From Acidimicrobiia bacterium (GTDB lineage: Bacteria > Actinomycetota > Acidimicrobiia > Acidimicrobiales > Poriferisodalaceae): a DNA stretch of 5,042 nucleotides. Shown piece after piece: positions 1 through 5,042 of the stretch. The position numbers were made by a program, and so were the translations under genes. The notes under the pieces are model-generated. The model had not been told where the DNA came from and did no database searches. It saw nothing but the letters and a program-made list of their open reading frames with translations. The DNA lies in NCBI GenBank assembly GCA_026983855.1, contig JALSTE010000049.1, positions 1 to 5,042 on the forward strand. Direction: 5' to 3'. Every line of letters begins with the position of its first letter. The stretch's first letter is position 1.

Positions 1-40
1 CGGGGCGACCGGATCCGATCCGGTGGGGTGAGCGTCCCAT
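1..40 (-). CDS. Possible start of a next minus-strand gene, cut by the window edge
   Basis: On the minus strand an ATG begins at position 40 and shares one base with the TGA stop of the ligase-like gene (the string TGATG). This arrangement is common where translation is coupled between neighbouring genes. The frame stays open to the window edge and encodes only MGRSPHRIGSGRP, too short to recognise. No clear Shine-Dalgarno sequence precedes the ATG, and a 17-bp palindrome lies inside this stretch, so it could equally be a non-coding tail. The call rests only on the stop/start overlap and an open frame of 13 codons. Confidence 0.22.
   Translation of the reverse strand, partial: MGRSPHRIGSGRP
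8..24. repeat. Perfect 8-bp inverted repeat around a single base
   Basis: ACCGGATC (8-15) and GATCCGGT (17-24) are exact reverse complements flanking one C. It lies just past the stop of the minus-strand ligase-like gene. It could be an operator-like palindrome, or a short hairpin with a few bases left unpaired in the loop. No T-run follows it, so a classical intrinsic terminator is not supported. Its function is unknown. Confidence 0.45.
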
Positions 41-1626
41 CAGCTTGGCACGGAGTCACCGGCGGGGACCGTCGCCCGGCCCGTCACGGGAGTGGATCGT
101 TCCGAACCGGGGGCCGCGGCGGCGCCGAGAACGGCGAACCAGGTGAGGGTGACGGGGGTGGGAAGACCCGGGATCGGCATGGTCACCGAGGTGGCCAGCA
201 GGTACACCACCACCGGGATCAGTTCGACCCGGTGACGCCTGACGAGGAGGGTGATGAGAACCACGAGAGAGCCGAGCTGCAGGGCCACTCCCACCAGTCC
301 CAGGGTCTGGGCCGTGTCCAGGAGCCGGTTGTGGGAGTTGGTCGGGACCGTGGGCGCCTGGGTCTCGTACTCCCCGGCGCTCCAGTGGTCGTGGTACAGA
401 CGTCGGGCCGCCCCGGCTCCCCACCCGGTCAGGGGTCTGGCGGCGATGTCATCAAGGGCCACCGACCACAGTCCGGTGCGCTCGGTCAGGGTGAGCAGCT
501 TGTCCACCGACTGGTAGCGCAGGACGGGTCGGGTCAACTGTGAGCGGGTGGGGCTGACCGTCGCCACCACGGTGACGGCCATGATCACGGTGGCCACCAC
601 GCCCCAGAGGAGGCCCCGCCATCGCCAGCGGACCACGGTCAGCACCACCAGGGCCAGGATCAGGGCCCCGCCGGCGGTGCGGGTCTGGCTCCAGAGCACG
701 CAGGCGGCGCCCAGGAGCAGTCCGGCCACCGCCACCACCCCGGGCCGGGGCCGTCGGCGGATACCCACGGCGGACACTATGGCCAGCAACCCACCGAACT
801 GACCGACCTGGTTGGGTCCGGCGGTGGCCCCGGCCAGACGGGCCACCTGCCACGGCTCCCACACGTTGGGGCGCAGGGCCCAGTCGGGTCCGGCCAATCC
901 CGACACGAGACCCGTGATGACGACGATCCCCAGGCCGATGACCAGGGCCCGCCGGGTGGTCGTCCAACCCCAGCGGTGACCGACCCAGGCGGCGAAGGCC
1001 CCGGTGGCGAGCAGGGCCAGGGAGAACACCAACGACCGGCCGGGGACGATCGACCGGCCGGCGGTGGCGACGCCCCAGAGATAGCCCCCCAGGGCCAGAC
1101 CCACGACCGGGGTGACGAGGGCGTCGAGGAACGAACCGGGGGCGACCAGGGCCGTGACCACTGTCGGGACCACCCAGATGACCGTCAGGGCCAACAGCCC
1201 CAGGGGGATGGTCAGGGAAGCCGAATCGACGTCACCGGTGCGGAACTGGGCCCCCGCCGCCACGGGCAGGGCGGTGACCACGATCAGGACCACCAGGGTG
1301 AGTTGGACCACGAAGCGTGGGAACCACCCCGGGGTGGGGTTGGCCTTCCCGACGGTGGTGTCGGGAGGGTCCGTGGCGAGCGGGAAGATGTCAGAGGTCG
1401 TGACGGGTCCCGTCCGGGAGGGTTGGGGGTGGGTCGGAAGATGCATCGGCGGGATCGGCGGCGGTGGCGGCTTCAGTCGGGAGGCGACCGGCGGCGCCGA
1501 ACCCCGCGAGGATACGGGTCCCCGGCCCGGCGGTGGGCCCGGGTCGGTGGGCCCGGGGTGTTCCGGTCTCGGGTGGGGCCCGGTCCCTGGGGTGTTCCGG
1601 TGGCGGGTGGGGGTGGCGTCTGACAT
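40..1626 (-). CDS. O-antigen ligase-like multi-pass membrane protein (Wzy_C family)
   Basis: A 528-residue polytopic membrane protein. Roughly eleven hydrophobic segments can be read, starting at about residues 105-126, 136-163, 167-187 and 196-217 and ending at about 438-462, 467-484 and 488-505. The Wzy_C pattern is present: SQTRTAGGAL (313-322) at the head of a membrane helix, ERTGLWSVALDDIAARPLTG (382-401) with the conserved Arg and the W-x(n)-PLTGWG element, then a non-membrane stretch ending in NSHNRLLDTAQTLGLVG (430-446) with the family His. Members transfer or polymerise lipid-linked glycans on the outer face of the cytoplasmic membrane. In an actinobacterium this would suggest a surface polysaccharide or wall-glycopolymer step, but the exact substrate cannot be read. 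The first 100 residues are very rich in Pro, Gly, Thr and Arg with no membrane segment. The start is therefore uncertain: ATG at 1626 has a weak GGTGG about 10 bases upstream, while the only later ATG, at 1446 (Met61), has no visible ribosome binding site. No glycosyltransferase or flippase gene lies within the window. Confidence 0.88.
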   Translation of the reverse strand: MSDATPTRHRNTPGTGPHPRPEHPGPTDPGPPPGRGPVSSRGSAPPVASRLKPPPPPIPPMHLPTHPQPSRTGPVTTSDIFPLATDPPDTTVGKANPTPGWFPRFVVQLTLVVLIVVTALPVAAGAQFRTGDVDSASLTIPLGLLALTVIWVVPTVVTALVAPGSFLDALVTPVVGLALGGYLWGVATAGRSIVPGRSLVFSLALLATGAFAAWVGHRWGWTTTRRALVIGLGIVVITGLVSGLAGPDWALRPNVWEPWQVARLAGATAGPNQVGQFGGLLAIVSAVGIRRRPRPGVVAVAGLLLGAACVLWSQTRTAGGALILALVVLTVVRWRWRGLLWGVVATVIMAVTVVATVSPTRSQLTRPVLRYQSVDKLLTLTERTGLWSVALDDIAARPLTGWGAGAARRLYHDHWSAGEYETQAPTVPTNSHNRLLDTAQTLGLVGVALQLGSLVVLITLLVRRHRVELIPVVVYLLATSVTMPIPGLPTPVTLTWFAVLGAAAAPGSERSTPVTGRATVPAGDSVPS

Positions 1627-1678
1627 TCTCGGTGGACCACCTTCATCGGGAGGAGGTCCGATTCAGGGGAGGGTCACA
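1627..1678. other. Short divergent intergenic gap
   Basis: Only 52 bp separate the two opposing proposed start codons. No convincing -10/-35 pair was found on either strand, so promoters may lie inside the opposing coding sequences, or the ligase-like gene may start further in (Met61 at 1446, which would widen the gap to 232 bp). A strong AGGAGG at 1650-1655 sits 23 bases before the proposed TTG start of the serine hydrolase, too far to serve it directly. It lies 5 bases before an in-frame ATT codon at 1661. Confidence 0.5.
1666..1673 (+). promoter_or_regulatory. Ribosome binding site deciding the TTG start of the serine hydrolase
   Basis: GGGGAGGG lies 5 bases before TTG at 1679. No in-frame ATG lies nearby. 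The frame is open much further upstream, but that part runs antisense to the ligase-like gene and has no hydrolase similarity. Starting at 1679 gives 392 residues, about the usual size for EstB-type hydrolases. Confidence 0.6.
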
Positions 1679-2857
1679 TTGGGTGCAGGGATCGAGATCA
1701 ACGGTCGCGTCGATGAGGGGTTCGGGAGGGTGGCCGATGCGTTCGCCGCCAATTTCACCGAGCACGGCGACGTGGGGGCGGCCTTCGCCCTGTACGTCGA
1801 CGGGAGGCCGAGGGTCGACATATGGGGTGGGATCGCCGATGCGGCCACGGGCAGACCCTGGGCCGAGGACACCCTGCAGTTGGTGTTCTCCAGCACCAAG
1901 GGTCCCGCCGCCATGTGCGTGGCCCTGTTGAACCAGAGGGGGGAGCTGGACTACGAGGCGCCGGTGGCCCGCTACTGGCCCGAGTTCGCCGCCAACGGCA
2001 AGGAGGCGGTGACCGTCGCCCACGTCATGTCACACACCGCCGGGCTGGCGGCGGTGGACGAGAAACTCACCCGGGAGCAGATCATCGCCGGTGGCCCGGT
2101 CATCGAGGCCCTGGAACGCCAGAGGCCCCTCTGGGAACCCGGCACCGCCGTGGGTTACCACGCCCTCACCTACGGGTGGCTGGTGGGTGAGATCGTCCGC
2201 CGGGTCGATGGTCGGGACATCGGGAGGTTCGTGGCCGATGAACTGTCCGGTCCCCTGGGACTGGACTTCTGGATCGGGGCCCCCGAGGAGGTGTTCCCCC
2301 GTATCGCCCCCCTGATCGACCAGCCCCCACCCGCCACCGAGGAGGAGATGGAGCTCATGATGGCCATCCTCGGTCCGGGCACCATGGGCTACCGGGCCCT
2401 GACCATGGACGGGGCCATGCTCGTCGAGGGGGGAGGATTCGGCACCGCCTTCAACGATCCGGCCATCTGGTCGGCCCAGATGCCGGCCGCCAACGGCATC
2501 ACCGACGCCCGTTCCCTGGCCCGGGCCTACGCCTCCTGTCTGAGCGAGGTGGACGGTGTGCGGCTCCTGGAGCCGGAGACCCTGTCCCGGGTCACCTCGG
2601 TTCGTGGCCAGGGACCCGACCTGACCCTGGGGATCACCAGCCGTTTCGGGTTGGGATTCATGCTCCACGAACCCCAGTTCATGCCCATGTTCGGACCGGG
2701 TTCGTTCGGTCACGCCGGAGCGGGGGGATCGCTGGGGTACGCCGACGTCGACGCCGGGATCGGATTCGGCTACGTCATGAACCAGATGACGGCCTCCCTC
2801 ACCGGGGACCCGAGAACCGAGGGACTGACCGAATCGGTGAGGGCCTGTCTTGGCTGA
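1679..2857 (+). CDS. EstB/LipE-type serine hydrolase (beta-lactamase fold, family VIII carboxylesterase-like)
   Basis: A 392-residue enzyme of the class C beta-lactamase/penicillin-binding-protein fold. Three catalytic signatures can be read. SSTK at 71-74 (in LVFSSTKG) supplies the nucleophilic Ser71 and Lys74. Tyr160 in VGYHALTYGWLVGEIVRR is the expected second-motif tyrosine, followed by the GWLVGE helix seen in this subfamily. HAGAGG at 345-350 replaces the KTG box of true beta-lactamases. SHTAGL (118-123) is another familiar element. The family mostly cleaves carboxylic esters of short to medium chain length, and some members act on beta-lactams or D-amino-acid peptides; the substrate here is unknown. 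There is no signal peptide or membrane segment, so it is probably cytoplasmic. The start is taken as TTG at 1679 because GGGGAGGG lies 5 bases upstream; GTG at 1730 is a poorer alternative. The 3' end overlaps the EEP hydrolase gene by 8 bases, indicating one transcript and coupled translation. Confidence 0.9.
   Translation: MGAGIEINGRVDEGFGRVADAFAANFTEHGDVGAAFALYVDGRPRVDIWGGIADAATGRPWAEDTLQLVFSSTKGPAAMCVALLNQRGELDYEAPVARYWPEFAANGKEAVTVAHVMSHTAGLAAVDEKLTREQIIAGGPVIEALERQRPLWEPGTAVGYHALTYGWLVGEIVRRVDGRDIGRFVADELSGPLGLDFWIGAPEEVFPRIAPLIDQPPPATEEEMELMMAILGPGTMGYRALTMDGAMLVEGGGFGTAFNDPAIWSAQMPAANGITDARSLARAYASCLSEVDGVRLLEPETLSRVTSVRGQGPDLTLGITSRFGLGFMLHEPQFMPMFGPGSFGHAGAGGSLGYADVDAGIGFGYVMNQMTASLTGDPRTEGLTESVRACLG
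2836..2843 (+). promoter_or_regulatory. Ribosome binding site inside the end of the serine hydrolase gene
   Basis: GGTGAGGG lies 6 bases before TTG at 2850, within the last codons of the upstream gene. It supports the TTG start of the EEP hydrolase and reinitiation by ribosomes finishing the upstream gene at the TGA at 2855-2857. Confidence 0.55.
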
Positions 2858-3863
2858 CGGGCGGGAGAGGGAGAGCGAGACGACCGTCGGTGGCGGAGGG
2901 TTCGTGGGGGAGGACCCCGCCCACGTGGATTTCGACGATCTCGAGGCCGTGGTGTCCACCGCCGACCCTGAATCGGACGGGGTGACAGTGTCCCCCGAGC
3001 TGGGGGAGTTCGGTCTGGGGGCCGAGGAACCGGACCCCGAGGCGTCCTACGAATCGCCCTACGGGACCCTGATCGAGACCGGGGTGAAGGTGGTCAGTTG
3101 GAACCTGTGGTGGCGGTTCGGCCCCTGGGAGCGCAGGCTGGAGGCGATCCGGGCCACGGTGGCGGAACTGGACGCCGATGTGTACGCCTTCCAGGAGGTG
3201 TGGCAGGAGGGTGACTCGAACCTGGCCGCCATCGTGGCCGGGGACCTCGGATTCCACCACGAGTACCGGGCCTGGGCCGAACACGATGGGGTCGGTTTCG
3301 GCAATGCGGTGGTCTCGAGGTGGCCGATCACCGACAGCCGATCGATCGAGTTCGAGGATCCCGAGGGCGACACCCGCCGCAACGCCCTGATGGTCCGGAT
3401 AGACGGCCCTCGGGGCCCGATCCAGGTGTTCTGCACCCACCTGAACTGGAAGAGGTTCGAGAGCGATGTCCGGCAGCGCCAGGTGGCGGAGCTGGCCCGG
3501 TTCGTGGCCGACTGCCGACCCCGTGGGTACCCGGCGGTGATCTGCGGTGACTTCAACGCCGAGCCCGGGAGCGAGGAGATCGCCATGATGACCGGGCTGA
3601 CCACCGTCCCGGTTCCGGGCCTGGTGTTCTTCGACGCCTGGGCGGTGGCGGGCGAGGGGGGTCCCGGACACACCTGGACCAACCGGAATCCCTTCGCCGC
3701 CGCGGTGTTGGAGCCCGACCGGCGGATCGACTACGTGTTCACCGGGTGGCCCCGTTCCGGTGGGGCGGGACACGTGGTGGGCTGTCGGGTGGTGGGTGAT
3801 TCGCCGGTGGGGGGGATCTGGCCCAGCGATCACCTCGGGGTGGAGGCCCGCCTGCGCTACTGA
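2850..3863 (+). CDS. Endonuclease/exonuclease/phosphatase-fold metal-dependent hydrolase
   Basis: A 337-residue protein whose catalytic domain fills about residues 78-337. The superfamily's metal and catalytic residues appear in order: Asn85 in VSWNLWW, Glu116 in FQEV, the GNAVVSRWPI strand (151-160), His197 in THLNW, Asp234 and Asn236 in GDFNAEP, Asp294 in RIDYVF, and the Asp327-His328 pair in SDHLG. All core positions are intact, so an active Mg-dependent phosphodiesterase or phosphatase is expected. The superfamily spans DNA-repair nucleases, sphingomyelinases and inositol phosphatases, and nothing seen here selects one. There is no signal peptide, which argues for a cytoplasmic location. 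Residues 1-77 form an acidic, Gly- and Glu/Asp-rich extension without recognisable domain. TTG at 2850 is chosen for its upstream GGTGAGGG and its 8-base overlap with the serine hydrolase stop. A later GTG start (codons for V45 or V47, for example) would remove much of the extension and cannot be excluded. Confidence 0.9.
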   Translation: MADGRERESETTVGGGGFVGEDPAHVDFDDLEAVVSTADPESDGVTVSPELGEFGLGAEEPDPEASYESPYGTLIETGVKVVSWNLWWRFGPWERRLEAIRATVAELDADVYAFQEVWQEGDSNLAAIVAGDLGFHHEYRAWAEHDGVGFGNAVVSRWPITDSRSIEFEDPEGDTRRNALMVRIDGPRGPIQVFCTHLNWKRFESDVRQRQVAELARFVADCRPRGYPAVICGDFNAEPGSEEIAMMTGLTTVPVPGLVFFDAWAVAGEGGPGHTWTNRNPFAAAVLEPDRRIDYVFTGWPRSGGAGHVVGCRVVGDSPVGGIWPSDHLGVEARLRY

Positions 3864-3875
3864 GGCCCCCGGACT

Positions 3876-3909
3876 CCGCGCCGGCCCCCCGGTCGGTTCC
3901 GGGGCGCGG
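3876..3909. terminator. GC-rich hairpin between convergent genes, possible bidirectional terminator
   Basis: Thirteen bases after the EEP hydrolase stop, CCGCGCC (3876-3882) pairs with GGCGCGG (3903-3909). Inside it, CCCCGG (3887-3892) is exactly complementary to CCGGGG (3899-3904) around the loop TCGGTT; the two stems share two bases, so they compete or combine with a bulge. No real T-run follows on either strand. In high-GC actinobacteria, terminators often lack a U-tract, and the convergent position fits such a role, but this is inferred from position and pairing only. Confidence 0.42.
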
Positions 3910-3965
3910 TTCGGTGCGAGGTGAGGTTGTCAGGTCCGTGAGCCCCCGGGTCGGTCCGGCCCCGC

Positions 3966-4010
3966 GGTGCTCAGGACAGTGGTGCTCAGGGCCGCGGTGC
4001 TCAGAGCATG
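3966..4010. repeat. Three tandem 15-bp repeats spanning the TPP gene stop codon
   Basis: GGTGCTCAG occurs at 3966-3974, 3981-3989 and 3996-4004, exactly 15 bp apart, with the remaining six bases of each unit diverged. On the minus strand each copy carries TGA (4003-4001, 3988-3986 and 3973-3971). Because 15 is a multiple of three, all three stops are in the same frame as the TPP enzyme. The first in reading order is its actual stop codon. Confidence 0.85.
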
Positions 4011-5042
4011 GCCTCCACCAGGCTGGGTCCGGGGGTGGCGTTGGCCCGGGCCACGGCCTCGGTGAGTTCCTCGGCGGTGGTGACCCGGGTGGCGGGTACT
4101 CCCATTCCCCGGGCCAGGGCACAGAAGTCCAGATCGGGATTGGAGAGCTCGGTGAGGGCCCGGGCGTTGGGACCCGGCTCGTCTATGCCCGCCCGTTGGA
4201 GCTCTATCTGCAGGATGTTGTAGCGGTGGTTGTTGGCCATGATGACGGTGACGTCCACACCCTCCCGGGCCATGCTCCACAGGGCCTGGATGGTGTACAT
4301 GGCCGAGCCGTCGGACTGCAGGCACATGACCCGCCGGTCGGGAGCGGCGATGGCGGCCCCGAGGGCGGTGGGCAGGCCGGATCCTATGGCCCCGCCGGTG
4401 GCCTGGACCATACGGAAGGGGGCGGCCCGATCGGTCATGTGCAGGAAGCCGGCGGCGGAGGTGATGCCGTCCTGGACGAGTACAGCGTTCTCGGGCATCT
4501 GGGCCGCCAGCACCCGTCCCAGGGACATGACGTCCAGGGGACCGGTGGCCTCCTCGGGGGGTTCGGCATCGGGGGGAGTGACCGCCGGAGGGGCCCCCAC
4601 GGCCTCGGCCAGGTCGGCCAGGCAGCGGGCGATGTCGTCGGCCACACCGGCCAGTTGGAGACGTCGGCAGTCGGCGGGGAGGGTGGTGCTGGGGACGTCG
4701 GGGTACCCGAAGAAGGTCACCGGTTCCCCCTCGCTCAGCAGGACCGCGGTCCTCACCCCGGCGGTGGCCCGGACCGCGCCCTCGGGGAAGTAGGGGATGT
4801 CGGGGATCAGGTGACGCCCCCGGCCCAGCTCGTTGGTGGCGGCCCGGTAGCGGAGGGGTCGGCAACCCGTGGCCGCGGCGATGCGGGCCATGTCGGCGGC
4901 CATCTCCGCCGTCACCAGGGGGCCTCCCACGATGAGGGCGGCGTCCCCGGCCCGCAGGGCGGCGGCGGCCTCCGTGATCCGGTCGGGGGGAACGGTGTTC
5001 CGTGATCCGAACTCGACGGTGGGAATCTCCGGCGGGGCCTCC
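4001..5042 (-). CDS. TPP-dependent acetolactate synthase-like large subunit, IlvX/MdlC type (partial, N-terminus beyond the window)
   Basis: The last 346 residues of a thiamine-diphosphate enzyme; the frame is open to the right edge, so the start lies outside. About the first 130 residues are the central domain (ALRAGDAALIVGG, IAAATGCRPL, then IPYFPEG and VTFFGYPDVPSTTLP, wording typical of the IlvX-like branch). The C-terminal part, from about residue 165, binds TPP and Mg: QATGGAIGSGLPTALGAAIA, then SDGSAMYTIQALW (243-255) and NN at 270-271, matching the GDG-x24-NN motif with Ser in place of the first Gly. Relatives are near 515 residues, so about 170 are missing, including the PYR domain with the cofactor-activating Glu, which therefore cannot be checked. 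The family is annotated as acetolactate synthase (branched-chain amino acid synthesis) but is close to benzoylformate decarboxylase-type enzymes, so the true 2-oxo acid substrate is open. It would be cytoplasmic. No ilvN-like regulatory subunit lies downstream; the next gene is convergent. An internal GTG at 4930 is not the start, because the central domain begins before it. Confidence 0.9.
   Translation of the reverse strand, partial: EAPPEIPTVEFGSRNTVPPDRITEAAAALRAGDAALIVGGPLVTAEMAADMARIAAATGCRPLRYRAATNELGRGRHLIPDIPYFPEGAVRATAGVRTAVLLSEGEPVTFFGYPDVPSTTLPADCRRLQLAGVADDIARCLADLAEAVGAPPAVTPPDAEPPEEATGPLDVMSLGRVLAAQMPENAVLVQDGITSAAGFLHMTDRAAPFRMVQATGGAIGSGLPTALGAAIAAPDRRVMCLQSDGSAMYTIQALWSMAREGVDVTVIMANNHRYNILQIELQRAGIDEPGPNARALTELSNPDLDFCALARGMGVPATRVTTAEELTEAVARANATPGPSLVEAML

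Noticed and set aside
976..1623. Long plus-strand open frame opposite the ligase-like gene
   Set aside because: Gly/Arg/Gln/Asp-rich translation without domain; a typical antisense shadow in high-GC DNA.
1619..1650. CTGACAT resembling a -35 box with a possible downstream -10 for the serine hydrolase
   Set aside because: No acceptable -10 hexamer at 16-18 bp; too weak to call in GC-rich DNA.
1112..1678. Open in-frame extension of about 190 codons upstream of the serine hydrolase
   Set aside because: It runs antisense to the ligase-like membrane gene, has low-complexity composition and no family resemblance. The hydrolase has its expected length from TTG 1679.
2030..2959. Minus-strand open frame of 309 codons across the serine hydrolase and EEP genes
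   Set aside because: It crosses two well-supported genes, has His/Gly/Pro-rich sequence and shows no recognisable motif.
2799..3833. Minus-strand open frame of 344 codons opposite the EEP hydrolase
   Set aside because: The plus strand has a complete set of EEP catalytic motifs; this is its complement in a stop-poor frame.
3930..4865. Second minus-strand frame of 311 codons over the TPP enzyme, reading through the 15-bp repeats as LSTAA/LSTTV/LSTAG
   Set aside because: Shifted shadow frame dominated by Gly, Arg, His and Pro. The repeat peptide is a by-product of the DNA repeat.
3914..5005. Plus-strand open frame of 363 codons opposite the TPP enzyme
   Set aside because: Very Gly-rich and featureless, while the minus strand carries the TPP-binding motif and central-domain signatures.
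1..5042. CRISPR array, tRNA/rRNA, insertion sequence, toxin-antitoxin or defence module
   Set aside because: No spaced identical repeats of the right size, no tRNA-like cloverleaf, transposase motif or defence-associated domain was seen.

Overview
This is a GC-rich window (about 70% by eye). Its codons mostly end in G or C, and at least two genes appear to start with TTG. The gene families (an O-antigen-ligase-like membrane protein, a class-C-beta-lactamase-fold serine hydrolase, an endonuclease/exonuclease/phosphatase-fold hydrolase and an IlvX/MdlC-like thiamine-diphosphate enzyme) suggest a high-GC actinobacterium. Acidimicrobiia or a relative is a guess from composition and style, not a demonstrated assignment.

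Layout, left to right. (1) Minus strand, 1626 to 40: a multi-pass membrane protein with the Wzy_C/O-antigen ligase signature; its stop overlaps a possible next start by one base (TGATG) at the left edge. (2) A very short divergent gap, 1627-1678. (3) Plus strand, 1679-2857: an EstB/LipE-type serine hydrolase with SxxK, Tyr and HxGxGG motifs. (4) Plus strand, 2850-3863: a metal-dependent EEP-superfamily hydrolase whose TTG start overlaps the previous stop by 8 bases, so the two plus-strand genes very likely form a translationally coupled pair. (5) A convergent gap of 137 bp with a GC-rich hairpin and three 15-bp tandem repeats. (6) Minus strand, 5042 to 4001: the C-terminal two thirds of a TPP-dependent acetolactate-synthase-like enzyme, cut by the right edge.

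How the genes may work together: the only pair with strong evidence of co-expression is the serine hydrolase and the EEP hydrolase. Together they could act on ester and phosphodiester bonds of one class of substrate (lipids, for example), but the substrate is unknown. The ligase-like gene is divergent and the TPP gene convergent, so neither need share their function. No RNA gene, CRISPR array, insertion sequence or phage module was seen. The window looks like ordinary chromosomal metabolic and envelope sequence. The most unusual local structure is the 15-bp triplet repeat, which restates the TPP gene's stop codon three times in frame.
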